From Diphasiastrum complanatum (Eukaryota; Streptophyta; Lycopodiopsida; Lycopodiales; Lycopodiaceae): a stretch of DNA of 64,000 nt. The number at the start of each line of letters is the position of its first letter. Within the stretch, counting starts at the first letter, position 1. The notes below the pieces were generated by a model. It had not been told where the DNA came from and did no database searches. It was given only the letters and a program-made list of their open reading frames with translations. The translations under genes and the position numbers were made by a program. The stretch spans positions 17,678,149-17,742,148 of the forward strand of contig CM055106.1 of NCBI GenBank assembly GCA_029204225.1, read 5' to 3'. Of this stretch, positions 1 through 13,152 are shown piece by piece.

Positions 1-374
1 AAAGTAGTGATGTGCTTATGAAAAACCATTGTTTCCATTATAGATTTGATGAGTGAATGGTGTTAGAGTCTTATTAAACCTACAAATCCTTGAGAGAGAG
101 TTTGAGGCTTATGTTTTTTAGTTCAAGAGTGAAACTAAAACCAATTCTAAACACCATAGGAAGGCATTGGCACTTCCAAAAATCAAATCCAAGGTTCTAA
201 GTGAATAGATTGTGTAGAATACACTTTCCCAAATCTTTTTGAGTTCAAGATCATTATAGATCTTGCTTCTTGAGTTTAGTGAGATTCAAGAGAGTAGCAT
301 TTTAGCTAAATTCTGAGAAAGGAAGAAGGGAGAGCCTTTGAATATTACATTTGTTGTACTTGTTACTAGATAGA
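1..374 (+). other. Untranslated leader of copia A
   Basis: No open frame of note. It matches in position the 0.8-kb leader of element H between its primer-binding site and gag. It is rich in GAGAG and AAG motifs. The 5' LTR and primer-binding site must lie left of the window. Confidence 0.6.
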
Positions 375-2606
375 ATGGGTTCAATTGGAGCCTATCTTCT
401 TGAGACTAGTGAAAGGCTAAATTCTAGTAATTATTCAACTTGGAAAGTAAGAATGGAGTCACTACTTGTGCTCCAAGATATGTTTGATCTTGCCATAGGA
501 GAGGAAGAAGAACCTCAAGGAGGGCAAGATCAAGTGAGGTACAAAAAGAGAGCTAGACTAGCATTACATTGCTTGAAAATGAATGTTAGTAATGAACTTC
601 TAAAGGAACTGGCATCTTGTACCTCAGCCAAGGAGGCATGTACTACCTCAAAGGGATTTATGAATCCAAAAACACCTCTAGAGTGCTTATGATTAGAAAC
701 AAAGTTCTTCAAAGCATTAAAATGAGAATGCTCAAGAGTATGTCTTGAGAATAAAATCTCTCAATAAAGAACTTTCCATCATTAGTGAGGGTATTCATGA
801 TGATGAACTTGTTCAAATCATTTTGAATGGTCTTGGAGATGAGTTCTCCAATCTTGTACAAAGCTTTGCTATTCAAGATGCACTACTTTCCATTGACAAG
901 CTCCATAGTGTGCTTGTGGCCGAGGAGAGTAGGGTCCTTCATGTCTAGCAAAGGATTGGATCCTTAAAGTTGCATGATGGTGATGAGCAGGCCAACTTCT
1001 CAAGCAAGGGAAAGGCAAAGCCAAAAAAGAAGATCCAACACAAGGAGACCAAGAATGATGATCAACCATCAAGCTCCAAACGTGGAAAGAAGAACAAAGC
1101 CAAACTCAAGTGCTTCTTTTGTGGAAAGAAGGGGCACTTTGCATCCGAGTGTTTCAAGAAGAAGAATGCACAAGGAGAGAGCAAACAAGGCAACCTCACT
1201 CTTGAGGAAGATGAGGATGAAGTGGATTCATCCTTGATGGCTTCCACATCAACATCAAAGAGCTACTCCAATGACACATGGTGGATTGATAGTGGGGCTA
1301 GTTCCCACATGACATTCCAAAAGGATTTTTTCTCAACTCTTGTACCTTTTGTAGGTTGTAAAAAGTCTATTCTAACAGCAAGTGATCAAGAATGTAGAAT
1401 AGATGGAGTGGGAACTATTCCCTTAAGTCTTGGATCCTCTAAAAGAGTAGTTCTTGATAGTGTACTCTATGTTCCTACACTCAGTAAGAATTTGTTAAGT
1501 GTAGGACAATTGATGGATGATGGCTTAGATGTCCATTTTAAGCAAGACGTTTGCTCCATAATGATGAATAATACTTGCATTGTAAAGGGATTCAAGCAAG
1601 GAAGGCTTTTTAAGCTTGATGCTAATGTTTTTCTTGGAAGTGTGAACATGGTGAAGGAGGAGCTCAATCAAATGGAGCTTTGGCATAAGAGGTTGGGCCA
1701 CCCCAACTTCAAATCTATGGAGATGCTATGCACCAAGGACCTTGCTCTCGGCCTTCCAAAGACACTCTCAAAGTGTGGAAAAAGTTGTGAAGCTTGTAGC
1801 CTCTCAAAGGCACACAAGCTACCTTTTGATATCTCTTCCACTAGATCTACAAAAGCATTAGATCTTATTCATAGTGATGTGCACTCTTTTTCTCAAGAAT
1901 CTAATGGAGGTGCATCTATGTATGTATCTTTTATTGATGATTACTCTAGATACACTTGGATTGAACTTTTGGATTCCAAAAGTAAAGTGTTTGAAGCTTT
2001 TGTTAAGTTCAAAACTCTAGTTGAAAATCAACTTGATGCTAGAATTAAAATATTGAGAAGTGATAATGGTGGAAAGTATATCTCCACCAAGATGATAGAG
2101 TTTTGTAAATCCAATGGCATTAAGAGAGAACTTACATGTACTTATAGTCCTCAACAAAATGGTATAGCCGAGAGGATGAATAGAACACTATCTGAGTGTG
2201 CTAAGGCTTTAAGATTAGATGCATCTCTACTAAAGTCCTTTTGGGGAGAGGCTATTATTTGTGCAAATTATTTGTGTGATAGATTGCCATGTAAGCCCAT
2301 TGGAGGCATAACATCTTATAGGGCTCTATTTTGTAAGAAGCCGAATCTTAAAGATCTAAGAATTTTTGGATCTACTTGCTATGTTTTTCAAGCATTAGAT
2401 ACAAGAAAAAAGGATGATCCTACTTCTATTAAAGGGATCTTTGTTGGTTATGCTGAAAATAGCAAGGGATATAGAGTCTATAGTCCAATCACTAAGAATA
2501 TTTTAGTGAGTAAAGATGTTACTTTTGATGAAGGTAACTACTACAAGTTGAATGAGAAAACTTCTAATGCATATCATGTCAAGGATCTTGTAAGGTTTGA
2601 GGAGGA
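375..2606 (+). pseudogene. Copia A gag-protease-integrase, broken
   Basis: Translation from the ATG at 375 gives a copia gag N-terminus (MGSIGAYLLETSERLNSSNY). Frame is lost near 650, recovered at 745-946, and lost again at a stop before 970. From 970 one frame runs to the A2 insertion. It has a CCHC zinc knuckle (CFFCGKKGHFASEC), the aspartic protease site (WWIDSGASSHM), the integrase zinc motif (LWHKRLGH ... CEACSLSKAH) and the integrase core (HSDVH, LRSDNGG, QQNGIAERMNR). The integrase core has GGK where GGE is usual. Gag packages RNA, protease matures the polyprotein and integrase inserts the cDNA. The frame resumes at 7582. Confidence 0.9.
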
Positions 2607-2611
2607 GCCTG
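2607..2611. repeat. Target-site duplication GCCTG, left of A2
   Basis: GCCTG stands directly before the A2 LTR and again at 7577-7581 directly after it. Removing A2 and one copy rejoins the polyprotein of A between integrase and reverse transcriptase. Confidence 0.93.
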
Positions 2612-3477
2612 TGACAAAAATTTCCAGAATTCACACGTGTGGGGAATGTCCACAAGAGTGACTGATCTTAATTAAGCTTTGTGATTGGCACTATAACCTG
2701 ATTCTAGATTGATCAACAAAATCTAGTTTAGAAGAAATGGCTAATCCACAATCTAGCATGCTAATCAACAGAATATAATAGCAATGATCAAAGAATAAAA
2801 AAATACAAGATTTCAATGTATGAGCATTAGCCTCAACACGAGTTAGAGAGAGAGAGCTAGAGAGATAACAAGCAATATCTATTTAGATCCAAAATGACAT
2901 GAGATAGCTACAAAACTCTGGTTCTTCATTATTTTGTGAATGAGAATGATATGTACATATATAGGAGAGCCAAAATTCGTGGTACTCCTTGCATTCAATG
3001 CACATCCTACACCTATTCAAGTGCAAACAACTATTAACTTGACACCTAACTGCTAGCATGCATAGGTTGCACCTAACTTCTACCTACTTTCTCCAAATGG
3101 CAATTTCTCAACTAGCCATGTACAAATCTACATGCATGTGTCCATTAGAGTGATTGCATGCTTTGCATGTCACTATGGAAACTTAGGACATTATGCATTT
3201 ATTGTGGCTCGAGTTTCTACAAGGTCATAATTGACCAATTCCATGTGAATCTCTATATGCATGTCAAACTAGACATTGTCAACATTATTGCATATCATAC
3301 TAGACCAACTAGACTTTATGCATGTCACTGGAATTTGATCTACCTAACCCAAACTCGCCCTATTCTACAAGGATATGTGCTCAATTCACATACCTTGGAT
3401 ATGTACAAAATATTTACATGGGTAGGATCCCCCAAACATTAACAACAGATGATAGGTATGTTTTACAATTCTTAACA
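2612..3477 (-). repeat. A2 3' LTR
   Basis: Nearly identical to 6713-7576, starting TGACAAAA and ending CTTAACA on the plus strand. On the element's strand it begins TGTTAAG. A CTATATATG TATA-like box lies near 2952-2960 and a CACACGTGTG palindrome near 2632. The reverse of the purine tract AAGGAGGAG lies at 3478-3486. Confidence 0.93.
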
Positions 3478-3572
3478 CTCCTCCTTAAAATATATCTATC
3501 TGGTGTTGATGAAGATCCTTTGAGTTTGGATTCTTTGCTTTTCATTTAAAGTGAAGATGAACAAAGAATTTA

Positions 3573-5943
3573 TCATAGCAGTATGCTTACCAAATCCATG
3601 ATAAGTTCTCTTTGATAAAAATCTTTTCCAAATGCCTTTGAAAAATATTCCACCAACCTGCTACTATGCCAATGTACCTCCTGCATGTTTGATGTCGATC
3701 CTGGGTATGCAAAGTCCACATGCATGAAGTTGGCTGCAAGAAAGACTAAAAAAACCGAGGCTTCCATGCCTCATCATGACCACAAAGATCATACAGATTA
3801 AGATTGTACCATGAGCAATATTCAAGATTAAGCATACTAGCTTCACTAGTCCAAAAAATATGAACTCTATCAAAAATGGATCTAATCTTGAAACCATACT
3901 CAAACTTGATCAAATTAAGGCTAAATACTTTCTTGAGGGTGTAAGTGTCCTCAGTGGATGCTTCACTTAACCTCACAAGAAGTTTACAATATGCCTCAAT
4001 ACATGAAAAAACTTCTTTTTTTAAACTATGAGTACTAAACTCATACTTGCTCTTACTCAATTGAAAAGCATACAAATGATGGTACAACATCTTGCTTTCT
4101 AGATGTTTTGGAAACATAATCAAGTCACAAAAGACAAGTAAGTAATTCCAAACTAAAGACTTCATTCAAAAATAGAATAGTCTTACTTGATCTTTGAGAT
4201 AAGCAAATCTCAATTAAGCAAGATACATTATTAATCAAAGAAAAAGAACAATAGGTCAGTAAAACAAAATGAATACCACCTTTACTTATCTTTTCTTTTC
4301 CATGAAATAAGATCAACAAGGACTCGGCCTTGTACAATGATGAAGATCTCCTTGGACATGCATGTTGAGGATACTCCTCCTTAAACCTTGATCTTATCAC
4401 AACTTGATTACTTGCCATAGTAATGACTTGTGATGCACTATGAGACACTGTGCTCTCGGCCACTTCCAAGATAGAAAATAGATAGAACTTCTCCATGCTC
4501 AAACACCTTCGAGATAGAGAGTGTAAAGGCTATGTAGCCTTTCTTGGTGGATAAGCATCCAACTATGATCCATAGACTAAGATCACCATCCTTCTTTCTT
4601 TCCAAGAAACCACATACAAAGCAATAGAATTCAAGAACACTGAGGTATTCAACTTTAGGCTTATAACTGAACAAGACTTCATAAAGTGCACTCCTTCCAT
4701 TAGCTTCATAACTCCATAAAGTTTTGCATGATGGAACATACACATGCACCAAAAAACTTGAAGAGACGAGACACATCCAAATGTAACTTGTGGATCCATC
4801 AATAGTACATGCAAAGCAAGAAACACCTTCCTTGCTTACTGATAAAGAAAGATGAACATCGGAATGTTCCAACTCCATAGAATGTTCTGTCTTTTTAGAA
4901 GACATTAAATATGGATCCATAAGTGATTTTGCCATAGAATAAGCCACTCTTGGCTTGGTCTCCTTGACTATAATAGGCATAGACCTGAAGTTGGAAACAT
5001 ACGACTTCCTATGCCATAGCTCCTCCTTGGAAACATAAGTCATCAATGCAGCATCACATAAACTTGAATTTTCATGCACATCTAGCTTGAAAATACCTCC
5101 ATATTTAGATCCACTTGCAAGGATCTTATCTTCTTTCTTTATGAAACAACCATTGATATTGAAATCCAGTTCATAACCATCATCTAACAACTTCCCTACA
5201 CTAATCACACTCTTTGTGAGATTAGGCACATTAAGAACATTGGAAAGTGTAAAGATCATAGAAAATGCAAGTTTTAAGGAACAACTTCCAACACCTTCAA
5301 TTGCACATGCATCACCAACTGCTGTGTATATTGATTTCTTAGGATCTAGAATAGATTCAATAGAAACAAAAGAATCTTTGGAGCAACTCATATGAGTTGT
5401 TGCTCCACTATCAATATACCATGATACATCATTAAAGGGTAAAGAAGAAAAACTAGACATCATAAGAGATGCCTTTCCACAACTTGCATGTGAGTCTTCT
5501 ATGATACAACTGGTTTGAACTTCTTGTGTCTTCTTCTTGAAGTTAGAAGGATGAGCTGACTCATTTTCTACTCCACCATAGTCTTTGTTCTTTGCCTTTT
5601 CTTGGTGAAGGCACGAGAGTACTGGTTCTTACTCCTCTTTCTTGACTTGATCTTGGCTTCTTGAAGGTTCTTCAGAGTCTCCCAAGTCTCCTTTGCTGAG
5701 GTGCATGAACTAATCTCTCTCAACATCTCATCAGAGATGTTCAATTTGATGATATGTAGAGCAATTCTTGCTCTCTTCTTGAATCTCTGAGCCTCATCAA
5801 AAGCTGCAGGTTCAACGTCAGTTCCAGTTACAATATCCATCACACCATAGAGAATCAACAAGGATTCTATCCTATCCTTTCAAACTGATAAAGGTGTATA
5901 GTCTTTCACTAGCTTGAAAGAGACAATCTCCTATAGATGCCAT
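3573..5943 (-). pseudogene. Copia A2 gag-protease-integrase remnant, no reverse transcriptase
   Basis: Reading right to left, gag starts at the ATG at 5943 and is soon stopped; a longer gag piece (FKKRARIALHIIKLNISDEM) follows at 5861-5568. The protease site WYIDSGATTHMS is near 5420. A degraded integrase follows: LWHRKSY replaces LWHKRLGH, HSDVH survives, and the RSDNGG and AER catalytic motifs are not found. Between about 4440 and 3780 I recognise nothing conserved. Near 3600-3760 RLVEYFSKAFGKDFYQREL resembles the copia tail after RNase H. The missing reverse transcriptase suggests an internal deletion. Confidence 0.75.
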
Positions 5944-6700
5944 GAATGTGAAGACTCTTGTAATTGAATTGCAATATGTTTGAGCTTGTTCCTATCCGAC
6001 TTAGAGTTGCTGCTCTCTTTCACTATAGGTATTTTCAAAAAATGTACTACCTTCCTATGTGAAACACCTGCAACTGTATTTGAGACAGATCTCAAATATT
6101 CCACAAGACAAGCTAACTAGATCAGATACACAAAGTGGATTGAGACACTTTGGTTAGTTTGAATCCTACTTTTGGCACGTGTGAAATGCAACAAAAGAAA
6201 ACACTATTGACACTCAGAAGGCTCAAAGGGTGTTCAATTACTTCAAACTCAGTCTTGATCTTTAGTTTCTTGTGTAGAATGCTCAAAACAATGAATTCAG
6301 AATAAAGTATAATTGAATCAAATCAAAATGCTGTCACTCAGATTTTGGACCTATCCCTATCCTCTTTAAGAGCTTATAACTCTTGCTAGACACATCAGAT
6401 TGATTTGGTATCAATTTCTATGGAAAGTACAGATCAAATGCTTTCCGTCAAGCTATAACACTACTATCTTTGGATCTATAAGTAAGGCGAACAAAGGGAC
6501 TAAAAAACTCTGATTTTCACACGTGCGGAATTCCAGAATTTCGTACTTCCTCAATTTAGGTCAAAAAATTCAGTTCAAGTCCGATTTGATCCAAATACAC
6601 TTCCGAGAAAGGTTAGAAAAAGTGCAAAACTACTTTTTTGTTCGATTTAGCTCTCAATTTCTTGTACAATCAGAGTTGTTAGCATGCAAAGCTTAATGTG
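5944..6700 (-). other. Untranslated leader of A2
   Basis: This lies between the primer-binding site and gag on the minus strand. It has no coding frame. It contains one TTTCACACGTGCGG motif near 6517, related to the palindromes in the LTRs. Confidence 0.6.
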
Positions 6701-6712
6701 GCTCTGATACCA
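6701..6712 (-). other. A2 primer-binding site (initiator tRNA-Met)
   Basis: The minus strand reads TGGTATCAGAGC directly next to the LTR end. This is the standard copia site for the 3' end of initiator tRNA-Met. Confidence 0.9.
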
Positions 6713-7576
6713 TGACAAAATTTTGAGAATTCACATGTGTGGGGAATGTCCACAAGAGTGACTGATCTTAATTAAGCTTTGTGATTGGCACTATAACCTG
6801 ATCTAGATTGATCAACAAAATCTAGTTCAGAAGAAATGGCTAATCCACAATCTAGCATGCTAATCAACATAATATAATAGGAATGATCAAAGATTGAAAA
6901 AATACAAGATTTCAATGTATGAGCATTAGCCTCAACACGAGTTTGAGAGAGATAGCTAGAGAGATAACAAGCAATATTTGTTTAGATCCAAAATGACATG
7001 AGATAGCTACAAAACTTTGGTTATTCATTATTTTGTGAATGAGAATGATATGTACATATATAGGAGAACCAAAATTCGTGGTACTCCTTGCATTCAATGC
7101 ACATCCTACACCTATTCAAGTGCAAACAACTATTAACTTGACACCTAACTGCTAGCATGCATAGGTTGCATTTAACTTCTACCTACTTTCTCCAAATGGC
7201 AATTTCTCAACTAGCCATGTACAAATCTACATGCATGTGTCCATTAGAGTGATTGCATGCTTTGCATGTCACTATGGAAACTTAGGACATTATGCATTTA
7301 TTGTGGATCGAGTTTCTACAAGGTCATAATTGACCAATTCCATGTGAATCTCTATATGCATGTCAAACTAGACATTGTCAACATTATTGCATATCATACT
7401 AGACCAACTAGACTTTATGCATGTCACTGGAATTTGATCTACCTAACCTAAACTCGGCCTATTCTACAAGGATATGTGCTTAATTCACATACCTTGGATA
7501 TGTACAAAATATTTACATGGGTAGGATCCCCCAAACATTCACAACAGATGATAGATGTGTTTTACAATTCTTAACA
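6713..7576 (-). repeat. A2 5' LTR
   Basis: Partner of 2612-3477, with the same termini. The target duplication GCCTG follows at 7577-7581. Confidence 0.93.
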
Positions 7577-7581
7577 GCCTG

Positions 7582-9180
7582 CATGTGATCAAGATCTTGA
7601 AGATCCATCTCAAGATTCGAGGACTCCAAGGAGATCTTCAAGAAGGAAGGCCGAGCCCTCAAGGCTCACCTATGTTGACAAATGTGAACAAAGGGAAGAC
7701 CTACATTCACTTACCTCTTACACTTTTCTAACTTCTATGTTTGATGAGCCAAGCTGCTCTGAAGAAGCTATGGAGTCACAAGAATGGAGGGATGCCATGC
7801 AAAAAGAATATGATGCTCTTACGGAGAATCATACATGGAAGCTTTTGGATCTTCCTCAAGGAAGAAAGCCACTTGAGTGCAAATGGATCTATAGATTGAA
7901 GTACAATCAAGATGGGAGCATCAACAAACAACTTGCAAACCAAGGGAGTAGATTTTGATGAAACTTTTGCTCCTGTTGCTAAGCTAGTTTCCATAAGGTT
8001 GATTATTTCTCTTGCAACTACTTTCAATGCTTTTCTCAATGGATATTTGGAAGAGGAGATTTTCATGAGGCAACCCAAGGGCTTCATCAAAGAAGATCAA
8101 GAGGAAAAAGTGTGTTTGTTGCTAAGAAGCCTTTATGGGCTTAAACAAGCACCTAGAGCTTGGTACTCTAGGTTGAATACCTTCTTGAGCTCTAGTAAGT
8201 TTGTTGTAAGTGCTTATGATCATTCTCTGTACTTAATATTTAATGATGGTAAAATCATTATTCTCATTTTGTATGTTGATGACATTATCCTTAGTGGAAA
8301 TGATCTTGATGGTATACAAGAAGTGAAAGTAGCATTGTTTAAGAAGTTTAAGATGGTGGATCTTGGTAATCTTCATTTCATATTAGGAATAGAAGTTTCA
8401 AGAGGCAAGGATTTGAGTTTTATTTGTCAATCCAAATATGCTTCTTCTATCTTATAAAAGTTTGAAATGAAAGATTGTAAAGGAGTAGAAACTCTTATGG
8501 AGCAAAATGTAAAAGTTTCCAATAGTGATGATGAAGCATCCTTTGAGGACATCACACTATATAGGAGACTTGTAGGCTCCTTGATCTATCTTACTATAAC
8601 TAGACCTTATCTAAGTTACAGTGTAGGCAAACTAAGCCAATCTATGCAAAATCCTTTGGTTTGTCATTGGAAAAATGCAAAACGGGTGTTAAGGTACATC
8701 TCGGCCACCAAGAACTTTGGCATTTTATATGATGGATCTAATCTTGCCTTAAGGGCATATTCGGATGCTGATTTTGCAGGTGATAAGGTGGATAGGAGGT
8801 CCACAAGTGCTTTTGTTACCTTCCTTAGCAATGGCATAGTGTCTTGGCTTTCCAAAAAGCAAGATACTATTTCTCTATCTTCAACCGAATCGGAAGACAA
8901 GGCACTAATATCCACAACAAAGGAGATCCTATGGTTGAAGAGGCTTTTGGTGGAGTTGCAAGTCATGGAGGCCGAGGGGCAGCCAACAATATTTTGTGAC
9001 AACCAATCAAACCAAGCATTAGCAACCAATCCCACATTCCATGCAAGGAGCAAGCACATAGAGATTGCTCACCATTTTGTGAGGGAAAAGGTTCAAGCAA
9101 AGGAGATCAAGATACACCATGTGTCTTCTTCAGATTGACTTGCTGATCTACTCACTAAAGCCTTGCCAAAGGCTTCATTT
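7582..9180 (+). pseudogene. Copia A reverse transcriptase and RNase H, broken
   Basis: Continues the polyprotein of A after A2. The linker (PRRSSRRKAEPSRLTY) and the start of reverse transcriptase (LECKWIYRLKYNQDGSINK) run to about 7940. There a short loss shifts the frame; the KARLVAKGYAQ stretch is gone. The second frame has GVDFDETFAPVAKLVSIR, AFLNGYLEEEIFM, LYGLKQAPRAWY and the catalytic YVDDI near 8271-8285. A stop at 8456 precedes the RNase H domain (SDADFAGDKVDRRSTSAF, SLSSTESE, HARSKHIEIAHHFVREK). Reverse transcriptase copies the RNA and RNase H degrades it. Compared with H, about 16 residues of reverse transcriptase are missing. Confidence 0.88.
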
Positions 9181-9243
9181 ATCAAGTTAAGATCGGCCTT
9201 AGGAGTTGTAGATAGATGTACTATAGTTGTATCATGTAAAACT

Positions 9244-9253
9244 TGAGGAGGAG
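9244..9253 (+). other. Purine tract of copia A
   Basis: TGAGGAGGAG immediately precedes the LTR start TGTTAAAA. It primes plus-strand synthesis in LTR elements. Confidence 0.85.
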
Positions 9254-9899
9254 TGTTAAAATTAAGTAATTTTCACATGGTTTTTGATGTATTTTGACAT
9301 CTATGTGGATCCACACGTGTGAGGACCTGTCCACACGTGTGAAATGACACTTGTAATATTCATATCCATTTTGATTAGCTTTCATTTGAGTCTGATATGA
9401 CATCTCCTAAATTATAGGAGTTAGGTCCTAGATTGTAGGAATCTAGAAGGTCAACACAAACCACCAATGGATGATGTGGCAAACTTGATAGATCTTATCC
9501 AAGGTGGATATGGATGAGTACAATGAGCTGTCCCACACGTGTTGGATGCAGCTTAGAGAGAGATTATGGTGATTTGGTACTTGATCCATGATGGATCCAT
9601 TGTTGAGCTAATGATGAGAAATCTTGGTTTGTGAAGCAATCTTTGTGTTTTGACTCTCTTAAGCACTTTCTTTGTGGATGAATGCTTAGTAAATGATAAG
9701 TAAACTATTTCTCTGTTATCAGGCCGTATAGTAGCTGTACTTCATCATTTTTTATTGTTCTTGCTTGGATTCACAAAGATTGTCAAATAGAAGCTAGATT
9801 TGGAAGCTAGTCTTGATATAGATCAAGAGCCCAAGCTACCAATCACTCTTTGTGATCATTTGTAGATCAATTTCAGTCCTTAAACTCTGAAATTTGACA
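9254..9899 (+). repeat. Copia A 3' LTR
   Basis: Starts TGTTAAAA after the purine tract. The end AATTTGACA at 9899 is set by comparison with the solo LTR at 13153-13853, which shares the closing stretch. It contains CACACGTGTG twice within 30 bases (9313-9342) and CACACGTGTT near 9535. Confidence 0.8.
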
Positions 9900-10861
9900 C
9901 AAAGATCTCCATTATTTTGTCTCTAAAGCTCATATGTACTATTATGCATATCTTCAATTTATATCAGTCAAAATGTCATGCAGTAAAGTTTTCTACCCTC
10001 CGAATTTACGTGGCTTTAGAGTTCTATGAATTTAAGGCCCTTTACAAGTATTTTATCTTAGATTTTTTATCATTCTTTGTGCATCTAAGAAGGATGTTAT
10101 CTTGAGAACAACTAGGTGATAGTTCGTGTTTCCACATTGTTAGTTCAATGATTCTTTGAGTATGTTTACTTTGGAAAGGGAATGCCTATGGGGATGAGCT
10201 ACATCTAATCGCGTGCTCATTATCCATTTGTATCTACGTGCTCAAATATTGTGTTTTGTTTTGTTTTTTGGTTTACTTGAGCTATGAAATTGTAGTTATT
10301 ACACTTTTTGTGACAGATATAATTCATCAATAAGTTTTCACCAATAAGAACTGATCTCTTTTAAATTATAATTTTGTGATTGTGTTTTCTTTTGCAGGAC
10401 ATATAGACAAGGTCTTCCATATTGGATGAAGAAATGATCAAATTTTCATAGATACGTCCTGAAGATTACTTTATTGATGATTTGTGATCATTGAAATTGC
10501 AAATATTGAGAAACTGAGAAACTGAGATTCTGAGATACTAAGGTACTAAGATTGAGAAACTGAGAAACTGAGATTTTGAAAAACTGAGAAACTAAGATTA
10601 TGAAAACTAAGATTCTGAGATTTTCATTATGAATGTGATGAATAGTGATCGTGAATATTGTGAATATTGATCGTGAACATTGTGAATACAAATCATGAAT
10701 ACTTATGTGAAATTGTGAATATTGAGAAATGTATGTTATGAGATACGTGAATAAACTAGTCCTAGTAGATCAAAGCAAATGCCGAATTAAACAAGGTTAT
10801 CAAACATGCCATTTTACATAAGGATTAATATGGCATGGACTTCTCATATTAATCTGCACTC
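9900..10861. other. Unassigned stretch with degenerate GAGAAACT repeats
   Basis: No coding frame or known element is recognised. From about 10500 to 10740 the sequence is built of loose repeats of GAGAAACTGAGA and GTGAATATTGATC. Confidence 0.5.
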
Positions 10862-11281
10862 TGATTAATATAAGTACAATGCTTGAAGTGATAACTTCAG
10901 CTTACAGTCGCGAATAATCAGAAGAAGTTTTCTGATGAAGATTCTAGGATTGATATCCTACAAAATATCTACAACTATCTTTTGTTGCAGTTATTACAAC
11001 CGCCTCATCGCAGTTAATGCATGTACGAAGCGGACGGACTGTCAATGCGAAGTCGTTGGGTCGGATTTTAGACCACAAGTATCAAGATTTACAATGACTC
11101 GAATATATTTTTTTTGACTCAAAAAATATAGAATTTTTCGAGTCAATCCGGTATCGAAGATTTCTAGAAACTTCGATCCTGAATTTTTTGATCCTCTGTT
11201 TAGAAATTTGAGCCTTCTGTTTCTGGATTTTCAGGATGTTCATTATTGAATGGATTTGAGGCTGAGCATCGAATTCCAACA
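10862..11281 (-). repeat. B 3' LTR, truncated
   Basis: Reads TGTTGGAATTCGATGC on the minus strand from 11281, with purine tract AAGGGAGAG beside it. It matches the C LTR at 15026 for about 420 bp, then diverges. The terminal part ending TTCCGACA is missing. Confidence 0.8.
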
Positions 11282-12127
<846 letters not shown>

Positions 12128-12478
12128 TGTTGGAATTCGATACTCAGCTCAAATCTATTCAATAATGAGCATCCCAAAAAATCAGAAACCAAAGGCTCGA
12201 ATTTCTGAACAGAGGATCAAAAAATTCAAGATCGGATTTTCTAGAATTCTTCGATATCGAATTGACTCAAAAAATTCTATATTTTTTGAATCAGTATATA
12301 TTCGAGTCATTGTAAATTTCGATACTTGTGGTATAAAATCCGATCCAACGACTTCGCATTGACAGTTCGCCCACTTTGTACATGCATTAACTGTAATGAG
12401 GCGGTTGTAATAACTGCAACAAAAAGTAGTTGTAGATATTTTGTAGGATATCAATCCTAGAATCTTCATCAAAAAACT
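12128..12478 (+). repeat. Inverted LTR piece inside B
   Basis: Starts TGTTGGAATTCGATAC after the purine tract. It matches the first 350 bp of the C LTR, then joins antisense gag at about 12478-12485. The junction shares GAAAAAGTTTT-like sequence, suggesting microhomology. Confidence 0.8.
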
Positions 12479-13147
12479 TTTTCTCATTGTTGAATTTCAA
12501 AGTTTTGCAGTCCTTGATCTCATGTCCAATTTTTTTGCAGTATCTATAGAATATTATCTGTTTTGGTTGGAAAGATGAAGTGTTCGAATTCGACCCTAAG
12601 CCAAAATTCAACCCAGAGTCAAAATTTGAGCTTGAGTCAAAATTTAATCCTAATTGCATATTGCTCTTCTTTTTGGATCTGAACTTCTGATTTTTGGAAT
12701 GTAGAGCTTGAGGATCCAACCTTGAGCCGGAGGACGATGCGGATTTTTTGATTTCTTCTTGTAGAAACATCAAAATTGCTCTTGATAGAGTAATTTGCTC
12801 CTGGGTCAAAATTATCATGACCCAATTTTCATAGGCTTCAGGAAGACTCAATAGTAGAGTCGTAACAGCATCGGAATCTTCAATGACTGAGCCAATTGCA
12901 ACCATTTGCTCCATAAGATTTTTGAAAGTGTTGATATGACTTATAACACTTTCTGCTTCAGACATCTTCAAGTTGAAGAATTTCTTCCTCAAATGTAACT
13001 TGGAAGTAGCATCCCTGATATCATCAATGCAGGGTTGCTAGGATGTCCCATGCATCCTTGGTTGTCTGAGCATTACGTATGTGAATTATCTGTGTATCCT
13101 TGATATTGAGAGTAATCATGGCAAATGCCTTGCCATCTCTCAGTCTC

Positions 13148-13152
13148 CATTT
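13148..13152. repeat. Target-site duplication CATTT of solo LTR J
   Basis: CATTT occurs at 13148-13152 and 13854-13858, flanking TG...CA. Removing J and one copy restores gag as seen intact in element C at 15925. Confidence 0.92.

Larger units (their letters stand above)
2612..7576 (-). mobile_element. Copia retrotransposon A2, antisense, inserted in A
   Basis: Two LTRs of 866 and 864 bp bound by TG...CA flank an internal region read on the minus strand. It has the primer-binding site beside the right LTR, a purine tract beside the left LTR and a 5-bp target duplication. Roughly 25-28 differences between the LTRs can be counted by eye (about 3%), so it is older than H. Gag, protease and a decayed integrase are present. 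I find no reverse transcriptase, only an RNase H tail, so it could move only with help from another element. Confidence 0.93.
1..9899 (+). mobile_element. Ty1/copia LTR retrotransposon A, 5' LTR outside the window, split by A2
   Basis: Gag, protease, integrase, reverse transcriptase and RNase H follow in copia order, ending with a purine tract (TTGAGGAGGAG) directly before a 3' LTR at 9254. The window begins in the untranslated leader: no primer-binding site is visible, and the first gag ATG lies at 375. The element is dead. Gag has frameshifts near 650-745 and a stop near 946, the reverse transcriptase is shifted near 7940, and a second copia element sits between integrase and reverse transcriptase. 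The sister element H at 46421 shows the intact layout. The 5' target duplication cannot be seen. Confidence 0.9.

Noticed and set aside
3158-3549. Overlapping frames at 3158-3549 (and 7257-7451)
   Set aside because: They lie in the two A2 LTRs and are repeated for that reason; no protein family fits.
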